A stretch of 54,451 nt of DNA, taken from contig NZ_PPTG01000027.1 of assembly GCF_002954245.1 (NCBI RefSeq), positions 391 through 54,841 on the forward strand. Direction: 5' to 3'. The translations under genes and the position numbers were made by a program. Below the pieces are notes generated by a model, which did not search any database, was not told the DNA's origin, and saw only the letters and a program-made list of their open reading frames with translations. This DNA is from Cryobacterium aureum. Lineage in GTDB: Bacteria; Actinomycetota; Actinomycetes; Actinomycetales; Microbacteriaceae. The first letter of the stretch is position 1; every line of letters begins with the position of its first letter. Below, in pieces: positions 30,735 to 38,616 of this stretch.

Positions 30735-31354
30735 AGGGCTCCCTTGGTGGAGGGAATGCCTTGCACGAGCGGGTCGAGAGCTTTGGCGAGTCGGAACGCA
30801 CGGGCGAAGGCCTTGAACTCGGCTTCGGCGATGTGGTGCGGGTCGCGGCCGCCCAGCACCGTGACGTGCACGGTCAGTCCGGCATGGAAGGTGATCGCTT
30901 CGAACACGTGACGCACCATGGAGCCGGTGAAGTGCCCGCCGATAAGGTGGAATTCGAAGCCGGACGGCTCGCCGGTGTGCACGAGGTAGGGGCGGCCCGA
31001 GATATCGACGACGGCTTGGGCGAGCGCCTCGTCAAGTGGCACGAGGGCATCGCCGTAGCGGGAGATGCCGGACTTGTCGCCGAGCGCCTGGCGAATAGCC
31101 TGGCCGAGCACTATTCCCACGTCTTCGACCGTGTGGTGCACGTCGATTTCGATGTCACCGCTGGCGCGCACCGTGAGGTCAGTCAGGGAGTGCTTGGCGA
31201 AGGCCGTCAGCAGGTGGTCGTAGAACGGCACCGAGGTGTGGATCTCGCTGACGCCGGTGCCATCGAGGTTCAGCGAGAGATCGATGCTGGATTCACTCGT
31301 CTCCCGTTGCAGGTGTGCGACACGGGGCGCGGAAATGCCAGCAGGTGAGCTCAT
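30731..31354 (-). CDS. hisB: imidazoleglycerol-phosphate dehydratase
   Basis: Manganese-dependent dehydratase in histidine synthesis, monofunctional form (207 residues, no phosphatase domain). The two metal-binding halves are evident: [11 protein letters not shown] and [15 protein letters not shown]. There is no Shine-Dalgarno. TAAACT lies 6 nt before the ATG and its TAA is also the stop codon of hisC, so an internal promoter is likely. Confidence 0.96.
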   Translation of the reverse strand: MSSPAGISAPRVAHLQRETSESSIDLSLNLDGTGVSEIHTSVPFYDHLLTAFAKHSLTDLTVRASGDIEIDVHHTVEDVGIVLGQAIRQALGDKSGISRYGDALVPLDEALAQAVVDISGRPYLVHTGEPSGFEFHLIGGHFTGSMVRHVFEAITFHAGLTVHVTVLGGRDPHHIAEAEFKAFARAFRLAKALDPLVQGIPSTKGAL

Positions 31355-31360
31355 AGCGCT

Positions 31361-31366
31361 AGTTTA
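31361..31366 (-). promoter_or_regulatory. -10 box of hisB overlapping the hisC stop codon
   Basis: TAAACT on the minus strand followed by AGCGCT (6 nt) and the hisB ATG. The TAA in it is the hisC stop codon. It would give a leaderless hisB message independent of hisC. Confidence 0.5.
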
Positions 31367-32506
31367 TTCGGCTTGGGGCGACTCGGTTTGACCGGACTGC
31401 TCCGGTCGTCCGAGGCGGGCCAGGGCATCAAGGAACAGCGAGGTCTCTTTCTCGGTGCCGGCCGTCACCCGCAAGTGGTTCGGGATGCCGACGTCACGAA
31501 TTAAAATTCCCTCCGCGAGCAGCGCCTCGAAGGTCGCCTGCGGGTCGGCCACTCCCCCGAACAATACGAAGTTGCTCCAGCTTCGGTGCGGGGCGTAGCC
31601 CAGGCGGGCCAACTCATCGACGAGCCGGTCGCGCTGCCCTCGAATGTCGTCGACCATCGCGAGCATCTCCGCGCTGTGGGCGAGGGCAGCGTTCGCCGCC
31701 GCCTGGGTGAAGGCAGAGAGGTGGTAGGGCAGGCGAACCAGGCGCAGGGCATCCGTTACCGCCGGATCGGCGGCCAGATAGCCCACGCGAGCACCGGCGA
31801 AGGCGAAGGCCTTGCTCATTGTGCGCGAGACCAGCAGGCGTTCCCGGCCCGGCAGCAGAGTGAGCGCGCTCGGGGTGCCCGCGGGCGCGAACTCGGCGTA
31901 GGCCTCGTCGACGACGACAATGCCGTCGGTTGCGTCGTAGACGGCGGCGATGGTCTCAAGCGAGAGCGGGGTGCCGGTGGGGTTGTTCGGTGAGCAGAGA
32001 AAGATGATGTCGGGGTTGGTGCGGGTGACTTCGCTCACGGCGGTGGCCGGCGAAAGCTCGTAGTCGTCGTCGCGGGTGCCCGCAATCCAGGTGGTGTCGG
32101 TTCCAGCCGCGAGAATCGAATACATCGAATAGGTCGGGGCAAAACCCATCAGGCTACGCCCAGGACCACCGAAAGCCTGCAGCACCTGCTGGAGCACTTC
32201 GTTGGAGCCGTTGGCCGCCCAGATGTTCTCGGCACTTACTCTGTTGTCGGCGCTGAGCCCCTCGCGCAGATACCGGGCCAGCGCCTCGCGCAGCGCGGTG
32301 AACTCGCGGTCGGGATATCGATTCACCGAATGGATGGCCTCGGCCAGGCCGGCGAGAATATCGCGGGCCACTGCTTCGGGAATGGGGTGCGTGTTCTCGT
32401 TCACGTTCAGGGCCACCGGAACGTGCAGCTGCGGAGCACCGTATGGTGTCAAGCCTTGCAGATTGGTGCGGAGCGGAAGATCGTCGAGACTGGTCACAGT
32501 CTCCAT
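31364..32506 (-). CDS. hisC: histidinol-phosphate aminotransferase
   Basis: PLP-dependent class I/II aminotransferase. NANENT-like LNVNENTHPIP, AANGSNEVLQQVLQAFGG, CSPNNPTGTPL and the Schiff-base lysine in SRTMSKAFAFAGARVGY are present. I start at the ATG at 32506, 380 residues. The preceding CAGGG is a weak ribosome site. First gene of hisC-hisB-hisH-priA. HisD, usual before hisC, is not here. Confidence 0.94.
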   Translation of the reverse strand: METVTSLDDLPLRTNLQGLTPYGAPQLHVPVALNVNENTHPIPEAVARDILAGLAEAIHSVNRYPDREFTALREALARYLREGLSADNRVSAENIWAANGSNEVLQQVLQAFGGPGRSLMGFAPTYSMYSILAAGTDTTWIAGTRDDDYELSPATAVSEVTRTNPDIIFLCSPNNPTGTPLSLETIAAVYDATDGIVVVDEAYAEFAPAGTPSALTLLPGRERLLVSRTMSKAFAFAGARVGYLAADPAVTDALRLVRLPYHLSAFTQAAANAALAHSAEMLAMVDDIRGQRDRLVDELARLGYAPHRSWSNFVLFGGVADPQATFEALLAEGILIRDVGIPNHLRVTAGTEKETSLFLDALARLGRPEQSGQTESPQAE

Positions 32507-32533
32507 GCTACGACCCTGTGCTGGCACGCATTG

Positions 32534-32603
32534 CTACTCGCCTAATTCTGCTCGCCGAATTATTCGCGCCTCATAATGCGCGACTCATCATGCGCGACTC
32601 ATC
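32534..32603. repeat. period-14 tandem repeats upstream of hisC
   Basis: Five head-to-tail 14-bp units. Two perfect copies of ATGCGCGACTCATC at 32576-32589 and 32590-32603; one matching in 11 of 14 at 32562-32575; and two more diverged units at 32534-32547 and 32548-32561 that match each other in 12 of 14. They fill the hisC leader, up to the LysM gene stop at 32608. Confidence 0.75.
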
Positions 32604-32607
32604 AGGC

Positions 32608-33036
32608 TCAGGAGTTGGCGGGGAGCTCCAAGCGCTGGCCGGGCTGCAACGTTTCGACGGTGAGCGCGTTCAGTCGCTTGATGTCGGCGACGACGTCGCG
32701 CGGGTCGGCGGACGGCGAGATCTCTTCGGCGAGGTCCCACAGGGTCTGGCCAGGTTCGACGGTGACGAACCTGGCGGACCCGACGTCGGTCGGCGAGTAG
32801 GCGAGCGTCGCCACGATTCCGGATTCGGTCGTGTAGGACGTGAGGTCGATGCCCGTGGCGGAATCCGATGCGCCGGCCGCTCCCCCGTTGAGGGCGAACG
32901 CGACGGCGCCGATCACGAGCGGTACGGACGCGAGAGTCGTGAACACCATTCGCCCACGGCGGGTGAGGCGAAGATGGGTGACGGGTGTGAGAGATGCGCC
33001 GTATTCACGGGCTGCAGGTGCAAGTGCTGTGGTCAT
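32608..33036 (-). CDS. LysM protein beside lexA, candidate SOS division inhibitor
   Basis: 142 residues: a short basic cytoplasmic N-terminus, one membrane helix at about 30-50 and a C-terminal LysM domain at about 90-139 that binds peptidoglycan. The design and the location divergent from lexA match Bacillus YneA and mycobacterial ChiZ/Rv2719c, SOS-induced factors that delay division. The function here is by analogy. The start is ATG at 33036 behind GGAGG; the ORF continues upstream to 33141 but without support. Confidence 0.85.
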   Translation of the reverse strand: MTTALAPAAREYGASLTPVTHLRLTRRGRMVFTTLASVPLVIGAVAFALNGGAAGASDSATGIDLTSYTTESGIVATLAYSPTDVGSARFVTVEPGQTLWDLAEEISPSADPRDVVADIKRLNALTVETLQPGQRLELPANS

Positions 33037-33068
33037 GTCAAACCTCCAAGGTCGGCGGGCTGCGAGTC

Positions 33069-33104
33069 TCGTATTCGGCCATCGGCCGGGATGGCCGAAT
33101 ACGA
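33069..33104. repeat. 14-bp inverted repeat in the LysM gene leader
   Basis: TCGTATTCGGCCAT (33069-33082) pairs perfectly with ATGGCCGAATACGA (33091-33104) around CGGCCGGG. It lies 33-68 nt before the LysM gene start and adjoins a candidate LexA site. No T-run follows. Confidence 0.75.
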
Positions 33105-33114
33105 AACTATGTTC
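33103..33114. promoter_or_regulatory. candidate LexA box near the LysM gene
   Basis: GAAA-CTAT-GTTC fits GAAC-N4-GTTC with one mismatch. It is about 67 bp upstream of the LysM gene start and overlaps the end of the 14-bp inverted repeat by two bases. Confidence 0.4.
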
Positions 33115-33184
33115 CGAATATAACTTCGAACAATCGAACATGCAAGCTTTTTCTGATCCTCACCCGGAATTTCACACAACACAC

Positions 33185-33200
33185 TCGAATAAGTGTTTGT
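33185..33200. promoter_or_regulatory. candidate LexA box near lexA
   Basis: TCGAATAAGTGTTTGT matches the actinobacterial SOS box TCGAACATGTGTTCGA at 12 of 16 positions, with the half-sites GAAT and GTTT. It lies between the divergent lexA and LysM genes. A further GAAC-rich stretch (33127-33139) is a direct repeat rather than a dyad. Confidence 0.4.
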
Positions 33201-33327
33201 TTCAGGGCCTGGAACTGGATAAACTTTCGATAAGACAATTGCTTGTTTTACACTCAACCAGACACCACTGACATCCCCGCGTGACACGGTTTCAAACCAC
33301 GCGGGACCGACTCCAGGAGGGCACATC

Positions 33328-34032
33328 GTGACACAAGACACCAGCGGTACCCGCGACAAGGGCGGCACCCGGCGCCGAAAGAGTTTGAGCCAGCGCCAGC
33401 TCGCTATTCTCGACGTGATTCAGCGCTCGGTCAGCTCGCGCGGCTACCCGCCGAGCATGCGTGAGATCGGTGACGCGGTCGGGCTCGCCTCGCTGTCGAG
33501 CGTGACCCACCAGCTCAATCAGCTCGAGCTCAGCGGCTACCTGCGCCGCGACCCGAATCGACCCCGGGCGCTCGAAGTGCTCATCGAGATTCAGCGGGCC
33601 CCCGAAGATGTCGGTTCGGGCGACCAGGACAGCTTTCACCCCGGGGTGCAGGTCGGCGACGCCGCGATGGTGCCCCTGGTCGGTCGCATCGCGGCAGGCA
33701 TTCCGATCACAGCTGACCAGCAGATCGACGAAATTTTCCCGCTTCCCCGCCAGCTCGTGGGGCAGGGAGAGCTGTTCATGCTCAAGGTCGTGGGTGAGTC
33801 CATGATCGACGCCGCTATCTGCGACGGCGACTGGGTCGTGGTTCGCCAGCAGAAGACCGCGGAGAACGGCGAGATCGTCGCAGCCATGCTCGACAATGAA
33901 GCAACGGTGAAGGTGCTGCGCAAGCGCGACGGCCACACCTGGCTATTGCCGCGCAACAGCAACTTCGAACCGATTGTCGGCGACTTTGCTGACATCCTCG
34001 GCAAGGTCGTCGCGGTGCTGCGCTCGGTCTAG
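33328..34032 (+). CDS. lexA: LexA repressor
   Basis: SOS repressor/protease. Winged helix at about 20-90 ([27 protein letters not shown]), a linker, then the S24 domain. Self-cleavage site Ala123-Gly124; catalytic Ser158 in VGESM and Lys195 in TVKVL. GTG start at 33328 behind AGGAGG. 234 residues. It should control itself and the divergent LysM gene through boxes in the 291-bp gap. Confidence 0.96.
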   Translation: MTQDTSGTRDKGGTRRRKSLSQRQLAILDVIQRSVSSRGYPPSMREIGDAVGLASLSSVTHQLNQLELSGYLRRDPNRPRALEVLIEIQRAPEDVGSGDQDSFHPGVQVGDAAMVPLVGRIAAGIPITADQQIDEIFPLPRQLVGQGELFMLKVVGESMIDAAICDGDWVVVRQQKTAENGEIVAAMLDNEATVKVLRKRDGHTWLLPRNSNFEPIVGDFADILGKVVAVLRSV

Positions 34033-34064
34033 GTGATTGCCCCGCGATAACGCCGTACGACGAA

Positions 34065-34098
34065 GGCCCGACCACCAACCGGTGATCGGGCCTGTTTT
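34065..34098. terminator. bidirectional terminator between lexA and metE
   Basis: GGCCCGA-C-CACC (34065-34076) pairs with GGTG-A-TCGGGCC (34081-34092) with one internal mismatch. TGTTTT follows on the + strand. Convergent genes end at 34032 and 34117. Confidence 0.8.
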
Positions 34099-34116
34099 CG
34101 GTCTGCCTTTGTTGGG

Positions 34117-36459
34117 CTACACGTCGACGGTGGCACCGAGGCGCGCGCGCACCACGCGGGTCGCAGCGAGCATGTTGTGGAGCGACTGCACGGTCTCGTC
34201 ATAGCCACGCGTTTTCAGCCCGCAGTCCGGGTTGACCCAGACCTTCCGGGCGGGAATGGATTCCAGAGCGGTGTCGAGCAGGGTCGTCAGTTCGTCGATG
34301 CTCGGCACGCGCGGCGAGTGGATGTCGTAAATTCCGGCGCCGATACCGTGGTCGAATCCGCCCGCCTCGATCTCCTGCACAACTTCCATGCGCGACCGGG
34401 CCGCTTCGATGCTCGTGACGTCGGCGTCCAGGTTGCGGATGGCTTCGATGACAACACCGAACTCCGAATAGCAGAGGTGGGTGTGGATCTGGGTCGCATC
34501 CGCTACCCCGGAAGTGGCGAGCCGGAAGGACCCGACCGACCAGTCCAGGTAATCGGCGTGGTCCTTCTTCTTCAGCGGCAGCAGTTCGCGAAGGGCAGGT
34601 TCATCCACCTGCACGATCTTGATGCCGGCGGCCTCGAGGTCGGTGATTTCATCGCGCAGCGCCAAGGCCACCTGACGGGCGGTCTCGCCGAGCGGCTGGT
34701 CATCACGCACGAAGGACCAGGCCAGAATCGTCACCGGCCCGGTGAGCATGCCCTTGACCGGCTTGGTGGTGAGGCTCTGTGTATAGGCCGACCAGTCAAC
34801 GGTGATCGGTGCCGGGCGCGACACGTCGCCCCAGAGAATGGATGGCCGGGTGCAGCGGCTGCCGTAGGACTGCACCCAGCCGTTCTCGGTCACGGCAAAC
34901 CCGTCAAGGTTCTCAGCAAAGTACTGCACCATGTCGTTGCGTTCGGGTTCTCCGTGCACGAGCACATCAAGTCCGATCTCTTCCTGCAATTGCACAACGC
35001 GGCCGATCTCGGCGCGCATCAGGTCGCGGTAGGCATCTGCCTTCAGAGTTCCCTTCAGGAACTGGGCCCGTGCCCGGCGAATGTCGGCGGTCTGTGGGAA
35101 GGATCCGATCGTGGTCGTCGGCAGCGGCGGCAACTGCAGCACGGCATCCTGAGCGAGCAGTCGATCGGCGTAGGCGCCGCGGCTGAAATCGGCCTCGGTC
35201 AACGCGGCTGCACGGGCCCGCACCGACCCGTCCCGCACGCCGGGAGCGCTGCGCCTGGCCGCTTGCGCCGCCTCGGCGTCGGCCAGCGGCCCAGCGATGG
35301 CCTCTCGTCCGGCGGTGAGCCCGAGGGCGAGGCTGGCGACCTGGCCCACCTTTTGGTCGGCGAAGGCCAGCCAACTGGTCAGTGACTCCGGCAGCGACGT
35401 TTCGTCTGCCACGTCGTGGGGCACGTGCAGCAGTGACGTCGAGGTGGAAACCGATACCGCGTCGGACAGGGCGCGCACGCTCTCTGCAGCCTCGAAGGCG
35501 CCGGCGAGATCGCCGCGCCAGATGTTGTGGCCGTCGATCACCCCGGCGACGAGGGTCTTACCGTCCAGCCCCGGTACCGCCTGCGGCAGAGTTCCCCGCA
35601 CCAGGTCGAGACCGATTGCTTCGACGGCTGTGGATGCGAGAACCGGGAGGGCATCATCGAGGCTGCCATAGGGAGCCGCAACAAACAGGGCCGGCCGGCC
35701 GGTCAGACGTCCGAGCACTCCATAAGCGGATGCGACAGCCGCCAGCGTCTCGACGCGCGGCACGTCGATGGATTCGCTGACCAGACCCGGCTCGTCGAGC
35801 TGCACCCAGTCGGCTCCCGCATCCGCTAGCCGCGTCAGGAGCGCCGCGTAGGCGGGAATGAGGTCATCGAGCCGGGACAGCGGGGAGAACCCAGCCGGGG
35901 CTTCGTCACTCGCCTTGCTGAGCAGCAGGAACGTGACCGGTCCGACGAGCACAGGGCGGGTGAGGAACCCGGCCTCTTTGGCCTCGACAAACTCCCGCAC
36001 AATGCGATCCCCGGCCAGCGAGTACACGGTCTCCGGACCGATCTCGGGCACGAGGTAGTGGTAGTTGGAGTCAAACCACTTCGTCATTTCTAGGGGCAGG
36101 TTCTCGCCCTCTCCGCGGGCGAGCGTGAAGTATCCGGCGAGATCGAGGGTGCCGTCGGCAGCGACGAGCGAGGCGAACCGGGCCGGAATCGCGCCGACGG
36201 CAACGATGGTGTCGAGCACCTGGTCGTAGTAGGAGAACGACTCGGGGATGGACGAGTCGGTGCGGCCCAGGCCGAGACTGACCAGCCGGTCGCGGGTGGA
36301 CTGGCGCAGGCCGGCGGCGACGGCTTCGAGGGCGGGCGCGTCGATCGTTCCCGACCAGAACGCTTCGACGGCTTTCTTCAGTTCCCGCCTTCTTCCGATG
36401 CGCGGGTAGCCGAGGATGGTGCCGGTGGGAAACGTGCTGGAGACTGGCGAAATGGGCAT
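34117..36459 (-). CDS. metE: cobalamin-independent methionine synthase
   Basis: Transfers a methyl group from 5-methyl-THF-polyglutamate to homocysteine. About 780 residues from the ATG at 36459. Two tandem barrels; zinc ligands His661 and Cys663 in HTHLCYSEF and Cys746 in NPDCGLKTR. Folate-site motif TTTIGSFPQTADIR begins the second barrel. The frame runs on to 36645, but that part overlaps metF and is low-complexity. AAGGAA serves as ribosome site. No B12 riboswitch is evident upstream. Confidence 0.95.
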   Translation of the reverse strand: MPISPVSSTFPTGTILGYPRIGRRRELKKAVEAFWSGTIDAPALEAVAAGLRQSTRDRLVSLGLGRTDSSIPESFSYYDQVLDTIVAVGAIPARFASLVAADGTLDLAGYFTLARGEGENLPLEMTKWFDSNYHYLVPEIGPETVYSLAGDRIVREFVEAKEAGFLTRPVLVGPVTFLLLSKASDEAPAGFSPLSRLDDLIPAYAALLTRLADAGADWVQLDEPGLVSESIDVPRVETLAAVASAYGVLGRLTGRPALFVAAPYGSLDDALPVLASTAVEAIGLDLVRGTLPQAVPGLDGKTLVAGVIDGHNIWRGDLAGAFEAAESVRALSDAVSVSTSTSLLHVPHDVADETSLPESLTSWLAFADQKVGQVASLALGLTAGREAIAGPLADAEAAQAARRSAPGVRDGSVRARAAALTEADFSRGAYADRLLAQDAVLQLPPLPTTTIGSFPQTADIRRARAQFLKGTLKADAYRDLMRAEIGRVVQLQEEIGLDVLVHGEPERNDMVQYFAENLDGFAVTENGWVQSYGSRCTRPSILWGDVSRPAPITVDWSAYTQSLTTKPVKGMLTGPVTILAWSFVRDDQPLGETARQVALALRDEITDLEAAGIKIVQVDEPALRELLPLKKKDHADYLDWSVGSFRLATSGVADATQIHTHLCYSEFGVVIEAIRNLDADVTSIEAARSRMEVVQEIEAGGFDHGIGAGIYDIHSPRVPSIDELTTLLDTALESIPARKVWVNPDCGLKTRGYDETVQSLHNMLAATRVVRARLGATVDV

Positions 36460-36544
36460 GGTGATTCCTTCACTGGAGCGATCATGGCTGGAACTGTCGG
36501 AGGAACGAACGTGGTGGTGGGCCGCGGCGCGTGAGCGGCGTGGC

Positions 36545-37510
36545 CTAGGGCATGGCAGCGGGCACCGGCAGTGCCCCACACCCCTCAAGGACCCGAAGCA
36601 CGGTGTCGTGCTGGTTGAAGGCGTAGAGGTGGAGCCCAGGGGCACCGCCGGCGAGTACGTCCTGGCCGAGGCGTACGGCGTAGTCGATGCCGATCTGGCG
36701 CTGACCTTCCTCGGTCGGTTCGACCTCGAGCTGGATGGACAGTTCGGCGGGCAGCTTTTCGCCGGAGAGCTGCAGGATGCGGCGCAACCGATTCGGGCTG
36801 GTGACCGGCATGATCCCGGGAAGAATAGGAAAAAGTACCCCGGCTGAGCGCGCCCGCTGGATGAAGCTCAGGTAGTCGTCGGCGTGGAAGAACAGCTGGG
36901 TGATCGCCAGGTTAGCTCCGGCGGCCTGCTTGGCGAGCAGGGTGTCGATGTCCTGGGTGACCGACCGCGAGTTCGGGTGGCCGTTCGGGAAGGCCGCAAC
37001 GCCGATGCGTACCTTGCTCCGTTCCGTTTTCACCCCGCGGGCACCGGGCAGGCCCGGAATCACCGTCTCGATGTAGGGCACCCGTTCGGTCTGCACTCGG
37101 TGGATGAGCTGCACCAGCTCACCCGCACTGTGCAGGTCCCCGAGAAAGGTAGTGTCGCCCTCCTCTGCACCCTGCGGCGCGTCGCCGCGAATGGCCAGAA
37201 AGCTGCGGATACCGGCATCGAGAAACTCGCGAATGAGGCGGCTGGCTTCTGCGTGCGAGGAGCCGACGCAGGTGAGGTGAGCCATGGCATCCACTTCACT
37301 ATGGTCCTTGATGTAACGCAGAACGTCGAGCGACGAGTTGCGCGACGAACCGTTGGCACCGTAGGTGACCGAGATAAACTCGGGGCCAGCGGCGGCCAGA
37401 TGATCGATAGTGCGGGTGAGAGCGGATGCTGCGGCCACCGATTTCGGCGGATACACCTCGAACGAGAACGCCGGGCGGGCGTTACACGCGGTAGGCGTTG
37501 GGGCGGTCAT
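36545..37510 (-). CDS. metF: 5,10-methylenetetrahydrofolate reductase
   Basis: FAD-dependent (beta-alpha)8 enzyme making the methyl donor for MetE. FSFEVYPPK carries the conserved Glu; VTYGANGSSR and LAIRGDAPQG are family motifs. 321 residues. metF precedes metE with an 85-bp gap, a coherent methyl-supply operon. The ATG at 37510 follows GAGGA by 4 nt. Confidence 0.95.
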   Translation of the reverse strand: MTAPTPTACNARPAFSFEVYPPKSVAAASALTRTIDHLAAAGPEFISVTYGANGSSRNSSLDVLRYIKDHSEVDAMAHLTCVGSSHAEASRLIREFLDAGIRSFLAIRGDAPQGAEEGDTTFLGDLHSAGELVQLIHRVQTERVPYIETVIPGLPGARGVKTERSKVRIGVAAFPNGHPNSRSVTQDIDTLLAKQAAGANLAITQLFFHADDYLSFIQRARSAGVLFPILPGIMPVTSPNRLRRILQLSGEKLPAELSIQLEVEPTEEGQRQIGIDYAVRLGQDVLAGGAPGLHLYAFNQHDTVLRVLEGCGALPVPAAMP

Positions 37511-37871
37511 GATTCCTCATTCGGCAGGAGCGGTACAGCGGGTGGTGGCCGGGCGGCCGCGGGCACACCAGAAGTCTGGTGGGTTTTCGCGGGCGGGTGC
37601 CGGGCTCGGCTGTCGCTCCATGCCGAGGAACGAATTCCTTCGGCAACGATTGATTAGACACTAACAACACCAGCGTCGGGTCGGGCGAATGTGACAGTTC
37701 GTGTCATCGCTCAAAACAGGTTGCGGCGCAGCGCTTCACCAGCGTCTAGGTCAGCTCAATCTGCAGTGGCGTGCGATCTAGTCGGACCGGGTCGGATGTG
37801 CTTTTCGTTACACTGAGCGTGTCGCTCGTCTGGACGACACCACTTTTCGCGCAGCCGGAGGAGGTGCTGGA
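37511..37871. promoter_or_regulatory. metF leader and divergent promoter region
   Basis: 361 bp without a gene. In the metF direction it holds a 10-bp stem with a TTCG tetraloop (TGCCG-AGGAA / TTCCT-CGGCA, at 37621-37645), a 7-bp stem CACCAGA/TCTGGTG (37566-37581), GC-rich sequence between them, and an operator-like dyad TGACA-GTTCG-TGTCA at 37692-37706. I could not match it to a SAM, SAH or B12 riboswitch. Confidence 0.45.
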
Positions 37872-38522
37872 ATGTTGGAAACTTCTCCCGTTGTGCTCCG
37901 GTTACCGTTCCGGGGCCGGTGGATGGCGGAGAACAGCCCGGCGAACCGCGTTCCTAGCCATGGCACGCACCTTTTCGGCACGACATTCGCGATCGACTTC
38001 ATCGCTGTCAACGAACGTGGCCTTTCGGGCAAGCGCGGCTGGCGCTCGGTGCTGGCAACAGAACCGCCTGAGGTCTTTGTCGGATTCGGCGCACCAATCC
38101 TCGCGCCGGCATCGGGCACGGTAGTTGCTGCGATCGACGGTGAGCTCGATCACGAGGCCCGCCGCTCACAATTGGCGCTCATTCCTTACGCGCTCTCTCA
38201 AGCCCGGCGTATTCGGACAGGCGTGCGCGCGATCGCCGGGAATCACGTGGTCATCGCGATGGGTCCTTTCGGGCCCTTCGTGCTCATCGCGCATCTGCGG
38301 CGGGGCACGGTGAACGTCGCAGTGGGATCGGTCGTCGAGGTGGGCGACACCATTGGTTCGTGTGGAAATTCGGGCAACAGCACGCAACCGCACGTGCACG
38401 TGCAGGTCACGGACTCGACTGTCTGGCCGACAGCGCGCGGCCGTCCGATCATCTTTGAGCGCCCTCACGTCAGCGGTGACAACTGGCTGCCAAGAAACGG
38501 CGAGGCATTCAACGCCTCATGA
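37872..38522 (+). CDS. M23-type metallopeptidase
   Basis: 216 residues. The second half has the LytM-like fold: APASGTVVAA, GNHVVIAMGPFGPFVLIAHL, VGDTIGSCGNSGNSTQPHVHVQV. The N-terminal zinc ligands fit His33 and Asp42 (HLFGTTFAIDF). M23 enzymes usually cut peptidoglycan peptides, but I see no signal peptide or membrane helix, so the location and target are unclear. ATG at 37872 after GGAGGAGG. Confidence 0.85.
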   Translation: MLETSPVVLRLPFRGRWMAENSPANRVPSHGTHLFGTTFAIDFIAVNERGLSGKRGWRSVLATEPPEVFVGFGAPILAPASGTVVAAIDGELDHEARRSQLALIPYALSQARRIRTGVRAIAGNHVVIAMGPFGPFVLIAHLRRGTVNVAVGSVVEVGDTIGSCGNSGNSTQPHVHVQVTDSTVWPTARGRPIIFERPHVSGDNWLPRNGEAFNAS

Positions 38523-38616
38523 GTTGACTCCCACATTTGCTGAGAAACTGAAAGGTATCCGCTCAGAACGGTACGAAACCGCCTCAGGCCGCCGCGGTTA
38601 TGACGCCCCCGACTGC

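Noticed and set aside
32480..32610. CRISPR-like array
   Set aside because: The 14-bp units are directly adjacent without spacers and there are no cas genes.
36460..36645. Extended N-terminus of MetE
   Set aside because: Overlaps metF in another frame and is Ser/Pro/His-rich; the ATG at 36459 gives the normal protein.
37511..37660. SAM, SAH or B12 riboswitch before metF
   Set aside because: None of the conserved core motifs could be matched by eye, though stems exist; reported only as structured leader.
38560..38600. Terminator between the M23 gene and hflX
   Set aside because: Only a 6-bp AACCGC/GCGGTT stem with an 11-nt loop and no T-run; too weak to list.
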